A stretch of 35,000 nt of DNA, from the NCBI GenBank assembly GCA_011800805.1, contig MPNW01000269.1, forward strand, positions 82,792 through 117,791, read 5' to 3'. This document shows, in pieces, positions 11,630 through 27,392 of the stretch (the first letter of the stretch is position 1; each line of letters opens with the position of its first letter). A program made the position numbers and the translations under genes. This DNA is from Hirudo medicinalis. Taxonomy: Eukaryota; Annelida; Clitellata; Hirudinida; Hirudinidae. The notes under the pieces were generated by a model. That model had not been told where the DNA came from, ran no database searches, and saw only the letters and a list, made by a program, of their open reading frames with translations.

Positions 11630-14600
11630 TTGAAGCAAGAAACTTCACACTTTACAACCTTTCGAAGGTACAAATTGATGAATGTGTAATGAACGAACAG
11701 AGGATGTCCGTCAAATTATAATCACAAGAAGGTGAAACAATAATCCAGTAACATGAAATAATATTTTGGTAGAAAAGGTTTACCATGTAAAATATTTCAG
11801 AGGATTATAATAATAACAATAAAATTAATAATAATAATAATAACAACACTAATGATAATGATATTAATAATAATATTATAATAACGATAATATTAAAAAA
11901 TAATGTTAATGATAACAACAACAACAATAACTATCATCATCATCATCATCATCATCATCACCAATTTGCCTGTTATCATATGGTAATTCTCAAATCGTCA
12001 CGACAATGACGTCCCACCCACCACTATGATGGCCTTGCCATTGTCGAGAGGGACCCTGGTTAAGTCGGGTAGGTCGCAAATGATGTTCGAGGAGTTGATG
12101 AAGGCCTTCTCACACGAGGCATTGTTCACGCCGATCACGAGGTCCGTGAAACTCTGGAGCACGTGCAGATCCTGACCCTGGTGGAGTAATTTTTAATCTG
12201 TAATAAAAATTTGTAAATCCCCCCCCCCCCAAAAAGAGAGATGGTGCTGTTAAGAAATTTCGACTGAAAACGTTTCTTTAGAAACTTGTCATGGGGAGTC
12301 ATGAGGAGNGTTGATGAAGGCCTTCTCACACGAGGCATTGTTCACGCCGATCACGAGGTCCGTGAAACTCTGGAGCACGTGCAGATCCTGACCTGGTGGA
12401 GTAATTTTTAATCTGTAATAAAAATTTGTAAATCCCCCCCCCCCAAAAAGAGAGATGGTGCTGTTAAGAAATTTCGACTGAAAACGTTTCTTTAGAAACT
12501 TGTCATGGGGAGTCATGAGGAGTCATGGGGAGTCTTGAGGAGTCAGAAGTGCAGCTCATAAAAGGATGGAATTTTCATCATTTCAAATACATTTTTATGG
12601 CACGCATTCCTTAGTGTTCCTTCAAACTTGTCAAAATGCCAACTCATTGTTAAGAGGTTTGTTGCTGTGTTTTCTTTTGCTTTCAAAGTGTTTGTCGACA
12701 ATTTTTCAACAAAAATGTTTGAAAAACAAAATTCTTTTTCAAGCAAATAAGAGCCTTTCTTTACACGTACCAATGTCGATGAAGTAGGCTTCAGTAAATA
12801 ATTTTTAAGGCGTCTGCAAATCTTGTTTATTCGATTAGATAGGATTAGATATTTTGTTTGCTCATTCAAATATGTCGACAAGGCATTGCATGAGATAGTT
12901 GCGACGTCCAAAGTCACACTGGTGTGCAGGTGGGCCAAATGGGTCGCGATCCTGTGTGCTTTAATGGGTTCAGTAGTAATGTGTTGTGTTTGCAACCCAA
13001 CCAGGACTGCCAGGGAGCACCCTCGGTTAGGGGTGCTATATAAATGGTCGCGGTCGGAAAGTGCCTTCGCATCCAACCCAGATACATAAGGCACTCAAAA
13101 GGTCTGCTAATTGCAATTACAAGTTGAACAAATTTGATGGGAAATAATATTAATAATTATTGATAATAATAATATTAGTTTTAACAATACATTCGTTGAA
13201 AAGCTTACATTGAGCACGAGTTTGTTTTCCGTCTTTTTGTATCTGATCGGTCGTTCCAGAGGTTCGAGGACAGGATCAGAATTGTAGAGGATGGTCTTGG
13301 AAGGGTTCCATCCGAGCCTCAGCAGGCCGGCCACCCCGTCCATCACGAGACCGCACTCGAGCGTCATCGGCAGCTTCACCTTCAAGCCGGTGAGGTTCGG
13401 CGTGGGACACTCCATGTAGGTGCTCGATCCATCTCGCCTGCAGTCCTGGAAAAGACGGGCAGCAGACGGTTATAAACAGACTCGATAATCCTGAGGTGGG
13501 ATTCTCGAAATGAAAGTGCAACAGTCGACAAAGACTCACGGACGTTCTGTTCTCGTTCCCGATGTAAACGATGAATTGTGGATGCTGCACGTTCTTCAAG
13601 TTGACCCCTCTGATGCCGACGATATTTCCACCGCTGTAAAGAATCCGAGTCGGTGTTATTGAATTGCAAAATAGTCGAAGAAAGCGATAAAGAGGCGAAG
13701 AGAACCTCTTAAGAGCAAGATTGGGGTCGATGATGGTGACCAGCGGATCGTCCATGTAAGTGAACTGCATGACGCCTACGCTCTTGAGAGGGACGCCGTC
13801 GACTTTGACATTGAAGCCTATGACTCCGACGGTCGGAGTGTGGCAAGGAGGGGTCAGGAAGAACATCGTCGTCTCGTTCCGACTGAAAACGGCAATGCGT
13901 CGACTTGACGTCAACATCAAGAATCGCTTCTTCAAAATCGTGGTCATCGATAATGCATTCCTACCTTATCACTTCTCCCTGGATATTGTTCACCTCCACC
14001 ACAGCTTTGCTTCCGAAATGGAGATTCTGTCCGGCAATCGTGACCAGAGTCTTGCCGGACCTCGGTCCTCTGAGCGGATGCATTCCGTTGAGTTCCGGAT
14101 CCTTCAATTACAAATTCAAAGTGCATTATTTATTCAATTTGAGAGTGTGAGAGGCATTTGGAAGCTTTATGTTTAAAATAATTTTAAGACATCTTCTGTA
14201 CTTTGAAAACAATAGAATATCCATCAGCTATCAATGAGTCAACTAACATATCAAAATAACCAGTTAGTCAATTGATTAACATATTAAAAATATATGATGG
14301 CGAATAAATTAACTTTGAAGATAAAGTCTTGGCTGGATTTTGCATTGTACGAGGAGTAGAGCATGACTTGACCTCTCCTCTCGACCTCAGAGCGAGCAAG
14401 CCTGCACACGACCCTTGAGAAAGCAAAACTCTACATAAATGTACATACAATTTAAATTTAAGAAGAGAATTAATTAATTTTACTACTTTTCTCCCATCTC
14501 AAATAAATGAGAAAGGTCAGGGTCAATCTTGCACATCAGGGTGGCAATCGTTATGTTTATGTCTTGAAGTGTGAAGGGCAGGTTGGACCCCCGAACGGTG

Positions 14601-17600
14601 ACCAATGTGTCCTCACTGTTCAGAGGAGCACCCTGAGGATAAAACTGAGAAAACAAAACGAAAAATCATCTTAGGTTGAGAGACATTTTGAAGCCAATGG
14701 AAATATTTCTCATTTAAAAATGCTTCGAGCACTGCATTAAGTTCCGAATGATTTGAACTGAAACATGCACTTAGGATTCATTCTTGAGAGTGACTACATA
14801 TTCAGAATAAATTAATGTTATCATTATTATTATCATCATCATCATCATCATCATCATTATCATCGTCATCATTAAAGATAATAATTGAATATATTATCAA
14901 ATCATCAGATGGCTACAAAAGCAGCTTAGCAGCATTGCAAGCAGAACACCTGAATAACAGCTGTCAGCACTTAGCACAGCAGCCATGGGAAGCACTCGCA
15001 CTCGATGACCGACAATCAATCAGGAATCCGAAAACACCCACACTCGAAATGACAGGATTGGTGCACATATTCGTCGTCCCCTTCTTGAACGGTCCCGAGC
15101 AAGATGAAGAATGAATGCAGAACCTGTCTTCGCAGAGCACGCAGTCAAATCTCGGTTCGAGCAGCAGACATTGGCCGCAATTCTTGCCCATTTCGGTGCA
15201 ATCGAAGACTTCGGCTGCGAGAACAAGTCTCTAGTTGATTAGGTCTCGCAATTAGGAGCTTATCGTGAGGAGCCATTCATCCAAACCTTTCAAGATCTTT
15301 GAACTCTTGATGACATTCTTATCTTTTCCCCAAACCAAATCCAGGTCGAATATCTCGTGAGACTCAAGAATTTGGCCCTTTCTCATCTGAATCGTGCGCA
15401 ATGATTGATAACGATTTATTTCCCTTAGGACCGAATTGAATGATTAGATGACTAATCGCATTCACAAAAACCTTAGCATTAAACAGTAAAGACTTAAATC
15501 AGCCATTTTTTTTGCACGATTAGGTGGCAAGATGACACTCCCAACCTCAATAGTACAGGTGACGTTCCACTCGTCGGCAGAACTGCCGGCATTATGGACA
15601 GCAGCGGGAAAGGTCGGTTTGCTGCCAACTCGGCAATACAACTGCTTCTCTATTTGGTAACTCTGAAAGTAAACCCTTACTGACTGATACAAAACAACGT
15701 CTGATTAGGTTAATGAGTGAAAGTAATTAACAACGTGTGACAAGTGAAAAGGACGACTATGTACGTTCTAACTGTACACAGCGTGGAAAACTCACAGTGA
15801 GATAGTAAACTTTCAGAGTGACATCAACTGGCTGACCGACCGGAAGCAACACCGTCGAATTGCCTGGCTTCACATGCGGACAGGTGGCCTGATCCAATTT
15901 CTTGGGCCGTCGAAAGAATAATGAATTAATTGAATTGATTCACGTACATTAATGAATAATGCACCTAAAATTGGTATCATTAAATGACTTGAAATCACCA
16001 ACATAGAACGAGTCTCTGTGACACGTATCCACTAAAGAGGAATCCACGCAACTGTGCGTCTTTGGACACCAGAGGCACAGGTTGCCGGACGATTCGAAAC
16101 ACGTCTCGCAGCTGTGGAAAGGAGATCATGACGACCAATGAGGACGGTGACAGCGGTGACGTTTCAATTCATCTTGGAACGTCCATCCGGGCGGAAAGAC
16201 AATGATGATTACGATGATGATGATTACAACATCGACTCACCTTTTGAAACTCGAGCACACGATCAACATCACGGATGTTTCGTCGAGAATGATGCCGTGC
16301 GACATGACCGAGACGAAGAGCGTGCTTGACGCTGTGAGGTGGTCAGGAATTGGAATGCCATTTTCACATTACAAATTCAAGATGACACTCACTGACTTGT
16401 CTGTTGACCATGTCGGAAGGAATATTGCCGAACGGTTGACACTCGACCTGAAATTGTCCGTTCTCATTCATCGTCACGTTGGCATCCACTTGCTGCGGAA
16501 TGAGAGTTTCCGAGCTGCCAGCTTGGCAAATTGTGGAATTCGGCTCAGGTAAGAAACTGACAGTCAGTAGAAACTTAAAAAAAAAAAATAAGTTGACATT
16601 TAAAAGTAAGAAACATTAATAATTATAATTAATAATAATTAATACTATTATTATTATTATTAAGTTGTGCATTGAAACAATGATTATTAAACCTGTAATT
16701 AATCGGTAAAATAAACCGTCAGAATATTATTGTGACGAGCATAATTTACTTTGAAAGCAAAAATCCTTGCATCTGAAAAACTGACCTTCCTACGTTTAAG
16801 GGACTTGATCGGTGACTTATTTGGTGACACCGACAGAATTTTAACACATTTTTGGAGCCACATCAACTCGACGGACGCAGAAGACTTTGTTGAGATGCAA
16901 AGTTCTCTTTCAGAACATCTTATAATAACAACGGAATCATCTTATTTGATGTTGTGCAATCACAGTTTGACTGTGACCATCAATGGGGCAGTAGCCAGGA
17001 TTTTTAAAAATGATTATTTGTGAATTATAAGGATTGCGAAAAATATCAATAATAACAATAATAACAACAACGACAACGAGGACAATGACAACAACAACAA
17101 CAATAATAATAATAATAACAATAACAATAACAATAATAATAATAATAATATGTTCATTTGTAAAGCGCCATAAGCATTAGCATCAGGGGCAAACTGACTG
17201 ACAACCACTTAACTTGAAATATTTTTTTTTTAATTTGTGAAAATGTGAAAAATACCTTCTCAACAGAGTGCACCAGCCACAATTAGGATCTGCTAAACAG
17301 AGATGACACGACGAGCGTGACGAGCAGCTGTTCCGCGTCAGCCTCAAAACCTGTTTTTTCATTGTATTATGAGATCTAAATCCCCAAAATTAAAAATTAC
17401 GAATCCACAAATAACTTACACTGTGATTGGTGAGAACAAAAAGGTCATCCTCGTGACCTATTTTCATGTCCAATATGAGTGGAGAAGATGCATTTTCCTT
17501 GGCATCAATAATTGTTTCAATAACTTTTATGGTTAAATTTGGATCCACATTCACTTGAAGCTGTTTAAGAACGTTGATGTTAACGAATAATTGAGCTAAT

Positions 17601-18936
17601 TAAAAATAGCACTGCCTGGAATACAATCACTTAAAACAAATACTTTGCTCGACCAAAATGGAAAGGTATAAATTTGATAACCTTCAATATCATTCCATCT
17701 CTGCATGATGCAAACAGGATGTCAGCAGTGGGATCATAAACAATTTTTGTAACATGCAGACAATCAAACTCATGGGATAAATTCGCTATCACAGGGTCCT
17801 GACTGAAAATCTGATGATAAGATATAAGCTGGCTACAGTAATCTCTGTAGACTATAGAACCCTGCATGTCAAATAAAAAAAACAACTCTTTGATTTTGAA
17901 TTTTCTAGAAATTCTAAATCAAACGACCCCTTACCATTGCAGAACATTTTGGACCGGCCGATCCTACGTAATACGGAGCCTTGAAACCCTCTCCCTCAGA
18001 GAGGCAGTCATTTATAACTCGTGACATGTGGTTCTCCAAGTCACGCAAATCTATGGTGAAAAGGACGCTCTTGTTTAAATGCTGAACCAACATAAAAATT
18101 GATATATTAGAATATGTCGAATCGATAATCTCCTTGGCATCAACTCCTTTCGCGAACATCTTAATTGGAACTTCTACAAGTGACGAGCTCATATTGTTGA
18201 GACACGACTGCATGATGAAACCTCCATTCGAAGAACTGCCTCTAGAAACTTTGTGGCTTACAACTTGATAAACAAGGTTTTCTTTTTGGAATGATAAAAA
18301 GTAACGATACATTTGTGTATCAGAATCAACATCAGCTGAAACTTTAAGATCACTTCCTGTCCTACTGAAATTATCAAATCGTCTAACAGATAACAACGTC
18401 CTTGTTGTCAGATCATGTACATCAAAAGAAACAATCCAAACTCTCTCTCCTGATTGCTTCTCGGCAAGAAAAAAATTTGAAGATGTATAATTAATAGGCT
18501 TTGGAAGCAATAATTCACATAAATATTTTTCTTCCTCTAATTTATAATTGGTGAAAATACAGGCACCTTCGAATACTGATCCACAAATTAGCACATGATT
18601 GGTAGTAGAAAATACTGGAACCAAGTAATTACTGCTATTGACATTAATACTGGAGCAATTGGCAGTACTATTTACACAATGTAAGTTTGAATAACATGCC
18701 GCTCTAAAAGAATAACTGTCGGCCACGAGAAAATTTTGTAATCCGAGATTTGAAGAGAAGCCGAATATCTTATTTTCCGTGGAACCCACAAAAAGAGACT
18801 TTCCGTCTTCTCCCAGTACGATGTTTGTAAAACTACTGGAAGAATCGTCAAACCTATTGATGATTGTACATACAATTAAATTCAAATAATTAAAGAAAAC
18901 TAATACAATTGTACAAATGAATGCATTGAAATTCAT
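9178..18936 (-). CDS. MET/RON-type receptor tyrosine kinase with plexin-like ectodomain, 26 exons, 1,551 residues
   Basis: Exons (5' to 3'): 18936-17935, 17861-17682, 17560-17420, 17350-17256, 16556-16393, 16331-16241, 16111-16003, 15900-15796, 15662-15546, 15386-15287, 15214-15042, 14644-14487, 14413-14314, 14101-13965, 13882-13706, 13633-13540, 13445-13209, 12177-12022, 11518-11352, 11176-11058, 10972-10853, 10660-10578, 10313-9991, 9835-9670, 9598-9462, 9382-9178. They sum to 4,656 nt and all phases match. Order: signal peptide (1-24); Sema (to ~440, with [11 protein letters not shown]); PSI1 (~448-475, [13 protein letters not shown]); IPT-like segment; PSI2 (~558-594, [15 protein letters not shown]); IPT-like segment; PSI3 (~704-752, [17 protein letters not shown]); IPT repeats (~756-1112); membrane helix (1133-1157); juxtamembrane; kinase (~1241-1500). 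Kinase landmarks: GRGGFSRV loop, Lys1275 (VCVK), Glu1299, [11 protein letters not shown] at 1394, SDVWSFG. It has MET/RON kinase features, but Asp of HRD is Glu1376 and the activation loop reads EKEFFSS. The tail carries YINT (Tyr1533). Known MET relatives bind secreted ligands at the cell surface; catalytic activity here is uncertain. Confidence 0.92.
10716..10798 (+). repeat. AAT/GAT compound microsatellite in receptor intron 21
   Basis: A compound run of AAT and GAT units, ending in about ten AAT. It fills much of the 192-bp intron between the juxtamembrane exon and the glycine-loop exon. Confidence 0.85.
11588..11632 (+). repeat. (GAT)n microsatellite in receptor intron 18
   Basis: About a dozen GAT/GTT units; the receptor transcript carries the complement (ATC)n here. 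It shares the intron with the oppositely oriented run at 11930-11960. Confidence 0.85.
11806..11960 (+). repeat. AAT-rich tract ending in (ATC)n, receptor intron 18
   Basis: Degenerate AAT/AAC repeats lead into about ten ATC units (11930-11960). It is complementary to the GAT run at 11588-11632 in the same intron, so the pre-mRNA could fold on itself there. Confidence 0.8.
12094..12522 (+). repeat. Tandem duplication around one N; probable assembly seam in the receptor gene
   Basis: Copy 1 (12094-12308, 215 bp) and copy 2 (12310-12522, 213 bp) are almost identical and meet at a single N (12309). They differ by one base in a C-run (12 against 11 C) and one missing C near the splice acceptor of exon 18. 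The unit contains the 5' part of receptor exon 18 plus intron sequence. Copy 1 has the intact exon. Copy 2 has a truncated exon and a shifted acceptor. Two contig ends left unmerged are the simplest explanation. Confidence 0.85.
14818..14868 (+). repeat. (ATC/ATT)n microsatellite in receptor intron 11
   Basis: ATC/ATT units between the PSI3 exon (15214-15042) and the first IPT exon (14644-14487). Confidence 0.85.
17045..17151 (+). repeat. AAT/AAC compound microsatellite in receptor intron 4
   Basis: Alternating AAT, AAC and GAC units, following the PSI1 exon in the transcript. The intron (16557-17255) holds no further exon: the flanking exon phases join directly. Confidence 0.85.
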
Positions 18937-19421
18937 TTTTAAGCAAACAACAATTGTCCTCTCGCATCTGTGTTTTCCAGTTCGTTACACTTGACTTGGA
19001 GATTTGCTTCATAATTTTGAATCGTACGCTTTTTAATCATATGATATTTTAATTTTGTTTTTAAACATAAATAATTTTAAATCTGAAATTGGAAAATGTG
19101 TAAGTATGATATTATTTAAATAATTTAAGATTAAAAGTAAACAAATGCATATGCTTAACATTTTTACTTGCAGTTTAAATGCAAATAGTATGATTTTTTT
19201 CTAAATTGTTTTATTACAGCTCCTGTCATCTAGAGAACGAAATGTAAAAACATTTATTATATAAAAATAAACCTGCCATGTTTGACGCACAGCCTGTGCT
19301 TTTTTGTAGTTCCGCCAAAATGATTGGAGCTGTGTTCTGTCAGATTTGCGCTTGTCTGCTCTAGATTATTTTTTAATTTGAATTTATTACATTTTGACAT
19401 TTGTCTGCGCGTAAACGTTTT
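18937..19421. promoter_or_regulatory. Shared head-to-head promoter region of receptor kinase and GRK
   Basis: Only 485 bp separate the two divergent start codons, so both 5' UTRs and promoters must fit here unless upstream untranslated exons exist. The stretch is AT-rich and has no obvious TATA box at a fitting distance from either ATG. Bidirectional control is inferred from layout alone. Confidence 0.5.
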
Positions 19422-23292
<3,871 letters not shown>

Positions 23293-23730
23293 CAAGCCAA
23301 GGTCGTCCGACGTGCAACTAGTCCGCATTTCATCGGTTATTTTACGACCAATAGTGTTCAAGAGATGTCACTTCCTATTTTCCGTCTGTTGTTGGTGCCC
23401 GACGATCAATCAAAGTCTCATCACGTCTAACTATTTCTGACGCACGGCGATTATTCCGATCACTTCAGTCGTTCAAAGCAATTCCATGCAATGAATTGTA
23501 AATATTTTTTGATTGGTGTGTCCCGTGCTCCAGTGTCGATGTGTCCTGTTTTTTTTTATGCAATCTTGCATAATTTCTCGCCCGTTGCCAAAACGATTAA
23601 GATCTACTATACTATTACGTTTTTTGTTTTTTTTTATCTATAGGTGTTCTTTGAAATTATTTTTATTGTTGGATGTTTTTATTACCACTGACTGGGAAAT
23701 ATGAATGTCGTAGGTTGTTTCTCGATCATG

Positions 23731-23736
23731 AATAAA
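23731..23736 (+). terminator. Polyadenylation signal of the GRK gene
   Basis: Canonical AATAAA about 440 bp after the GRK stop codon, followed by T/G-rich sequence (GTCTGTATTTTTG). This gives a 3' UTR of roughly 460 bp. Confidence 0.7.
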
Positions 23737-23759
23737 ATGTCTGTATTTTTGTTACCTAA

Positions 23760-26300
23760 ACTTTGGTATTTGGCTGCTAGGGTGGGCTGCGTTGCTGCCT
23801 GTGAAGCGACGGCCGCAGCGTCACTTCAACTTGAACCGCCACAAGAGCCCTCGGGGAGCGACATTTGAAAGGGGGTTGGTCGGCCCGACTTAATTTCGGG
23901 TTTTTTTGTTCGAGTTGTATTGATGGGAGGCAGTTCATCCGTGCTGTTTTTTCATCCGAGTTATTTCGCATGACGTCTGCACCTTGGTGAGTGTTATCGC
24001 CGATAAGTCTGTTGTGCGTTTCACTGTTGCAACGTGCCGCATCTGTAATAAGATTGATGAATTGGGTCGAATAATGAATGGAATTTAAGCACGCTCCGTC
24101 AGGCTTATTAGTAGAAGCCGAACTTCGTTTGGTTCAGCACTAGTGCTCAACTCCAGGTAGCTTGGAAAGTGATTCGATTTTGCTGTCATCGTCTGCTAAA
24201 GTTCTTCCCTGGGTGTTCATCATTCTTGTCACGCGTTAAAATGACTTTTGGCCGCGTCAAACCATAGGTGCTAGATCGCTTCTCACTCCTGAAGCAGTTG
24301 TGATTTCTGTCAGGTCCGAAGTTCTGATCCGTAGTCTCCAATTTCTAAGATTATTAAAGCGACTGAGGGAAAAACAACGTTCCATATGCCGCGAGAAATT
24401 TATTTGTTAAACAATTTGACCCAAACTGATTACCTTAGCCTTCAAGTTAGTCAAAGAAGTAGCAAAATGTGAAATGATCGTGTGAGTTTGACTGGGAACT
24501 CCTGGAACTCCGTTTTCTGTAAACCAATGTAGCGGCACCTACGGAAGGATATAAAAAGGAAAAACTCTACTTTTCCCTTAGCCCTGAAGCCCCAATCAAT
24601 CTTAAGGAAGGTTAAAGATAGTCTGGCGTTCGACATAATTGCCGAGATGAAATCTTTATGTGTTTAATAAGCTGGTCTCCTTATTGATGCAGTTATTAAT
24701 GGAGACGACATTGGGAAAATACGTTATCCATAGAAATAAAATCGACGAACAATAATAATGACAATGTTTCATTTTGTAATTAACACAGAGAGCGGATTAA
24801 ACGCGAACGGGAATCACAGAAAAGAATTCCAAAACCTGTCTTCATTTCCATCCGCTAATTGGAAAAGGCGCGAAGTTATTCGACAGGGGCAAAGGCGATT
24901 GAGCATCAATTTAATTTAATGATTATTCGTCTCAAATCAAATCATTATTGGTCTTAACCGCTGATTCTTAAAAACACTTTCAGAGAGTCTTATGGAAAAG
25001 AATGCCTGACTCATTTTTCGCCAAACTTTTTCGAAGTGAATGAATCTCACAACCAAGATCTCCTTGCAGTTGGTCGAGCAGATCACACGTAGCATTATAT
25101 AGCATCGATAACCTGGTTTCAATCCATTAATAGACTGGGATTCTCGATATCAATAATAATTTGAAAAGTACTCGCCCAAAAGAACTACCGTGATGCCAGT
25201 GAAACCAAACTAGGAAACTGGATATTTTTAATTCATGAAAAACAAATTCTATTACTGCTTCTATAACTGTTACGTTAAGCCATCGGGATGCCAATGTCTA
25301 TGGCATATTTCCGGCTAAAACGCCATCATAAATATGATTTATTCTCCCGAAATCTTTAATTATTTCAAGCACAAAGGAATGTTATTGGAAACATTGAAGG
25401 GCCGCGGGGAATTGGAGACAATTTTCGATGAGGTAAGAAAGGATGACATTGAAATCATTTTGAAAAATGGAGTAATAGAATGTCTTGTAAAAGACTCTCA
25501 GACAAAAGTAACGAAATAACAAGTGAAGGAGCTGCTCTTAAAGAAACTCGATTGTGAAGGATGTATTGAAATCACAGATCCTCGGTCCTCATAACCATTA
25601 ATAGCCTTAAACCTCAATTTTTTTCCACACATACATGATAAAAACATCTCATCAGCTCTCAGTAAGGACGTCATTCCACCTGTATTTCAATGGGGTTGGA
25701 AAAGTTATGCACTTCAAAAATGTCCCTAAAGTTAATCACTGATGACATGGCTGCCTTTTTGACTTGGTTGTCAGCCCTTTTAATGCTTCAACTGAAGAAT
25801 TGGGGATGATGGAGCGACTCAGGATTGAGCCAACAGAAAGCTGGGGTGGAAGTATTCCTCCCCTATCCCCCAAAAATGACATCCCTGACACTTACTGACC
25901 CAATGCTCAGAATGCTCACGAGACCTTATAAACTTATTCACAGATGTAGGCCCAATCATACAATCGTTTTGAAACGTGCCCAATCCTTATTAATAGCTGA
26001 ATAATATGTAGTGGCAGAGGTTAATCCTCTGCTGTCAATGGATGTCAATCCATAACACTTTTCTTCACCTTTTCTCTCTCGCGAGGAATCCACTCGTGGT
26101 TGTAAAAGCTGAAAATTAATTTTTATTACTGACCTACGGATTGGATTTACTTATTAAAATTCGTTATTTATGTAAGACACGCTTTTTAAAACCGGCTTCG
26201 CCGTGATACATTCAAACGCATTGTTTTTTCATTATAATTATATTATGTAACTATGTTCATCCCGTTGTTATTTATGTCCTTCAAATACCACCAAAAAATT
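23760..26300. other. Intergenic; no supported gene
   Basis: A GC-richer patch at 23770-23990 includes a TGACGTC element followed by a GTGAGT donor-like site and could be an untranslated first exon of something downstream, but nothing confirms this. At 25376-25432 a GT-AG-bordered 57-63 bp block stays open (GMLLETLKGRGELETIF), but no partner exon was found. The rest is unremarkable. Confidence 0.35.
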
Positions 26301-26325
26301 GCTCTCGAAGAACTGGATTAGGACG

Positions 26326-26402
26326 GCACTTCCGAAACGGGATTCGAACCCGTGCTATCATCGCTGGAGGTGAAGTCTTAAGCATTAGATCTTGCGGGAG
26401 CA
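26326..26402 (-). other. tRNA-like relic (T-arm intact, rest not foldable)
   Basis: Minus-strand ACGGG-TTCGAAT-CCCGT forms a perfect tRNA T-stem and loop, followed by seven bases and a purine as in an acceptor 3' strand. The matching 5' acceptor strand (TTCCGAA) is absent and no full cloverleaf can be drawn. Probably a tRNA pseudogene or the tail of a tRNA-derived SINE. Confidence 0.35.
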
Positions 26403-27392
26403 CAATGACCTTTGCTTTCGAGTTTGAAGCTCATAAGCGATTTAGGAAAAGGTTAATGTTGGAAAACTTAAAAGTTGAAAATTGAAAATAGCACAGTTGA
26501 CCCAAAAATATTTTGAAACATTAAATAAAATTATCACAACATTAATGTTAATAATGATAATTACAAAATATATTTATTACAATGGTAACCTAGAATATTG
26601 ATATTGAATCCATTTTCTGAATTTTTGATTTTCAAAGGATTATTCGGAAAATGAAGGATTCCATCTGGCAACGAAGTACGACGTGTGCAAATTTCAAGTC
26701 TCTACTGTTCACCGTTTGGGAGTCCTTGGACGGACAGAAACACACACGCACTTTCTGTCTCATATTATAGATTGCTACTGCTACTTTCAAAATGGCGTCC
26801 GATGTTTGTTTACGAGGATGCTGTTTCGATTTTGTTCCGTGGCGTGGATATTTAATTGTACATTAATGTGATTGTTTTATTTTAAATATATTATTAACAA
26901 TGCTTTAGAAAATTATTCAAACATTCAGTCGAACATTGAACTAAATAAGAAATTATTTTTTCAAACATTTTTTTTGATCAACAAGAATATTGACAAAAAA
27001 ATATTGAAATTCGATTTTTAATTATAATTTTCGTTATAAATTTTTTTTTACTAAGTTTGGAATGGTTCTACAAAATGAACCTGAAGTCTCAAAATAAAAC
27101 ATTCTACGAAAGTCAGGGATCCATATCTTGATGGACCCGTTCATATCTCCACCCCTCAGGAAGAAGCCAAAATCTTCATCTGCATTCTTTGTCGAGTGCA
27201 GTGTTCAAAGTACTTGCACCCACGCACTTTCTTGACTTCAAGTTCTGTTTTCCAGAAATTGATTGATCAAACGATGAACTGATGATTCATTCATTTACTT
27301 ATTAGCACATGAAGGGGATCTCAGGACACGACGAACAAAGATAAATAATTCTTGTAAATTATTGAGAACTGATAAATGCAGCATTTCCAAAC
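26403..27392. other. Intergenic, no gene seen
   Basis: AT-rich sequence without coding signal. I looked on the minus strand for the final transmembrane exon expected after the DEG/ENaC-like exons and did not find one. Confidence 0.35.

Noticed and set aside
13276..13947. 223-codon minus-strand open frame in the receptor gene
   Set aside because: It covers exon 15, an intron, exon 16 and a shifted reading of exon 17. Only parts are coding; the spliced model explains it.
25334..25519. 61-codon plus-strand frame with GT-AG borders inside
   Set aside because: The exon-like block is short and stands alone; no partner exon, start or family was found.
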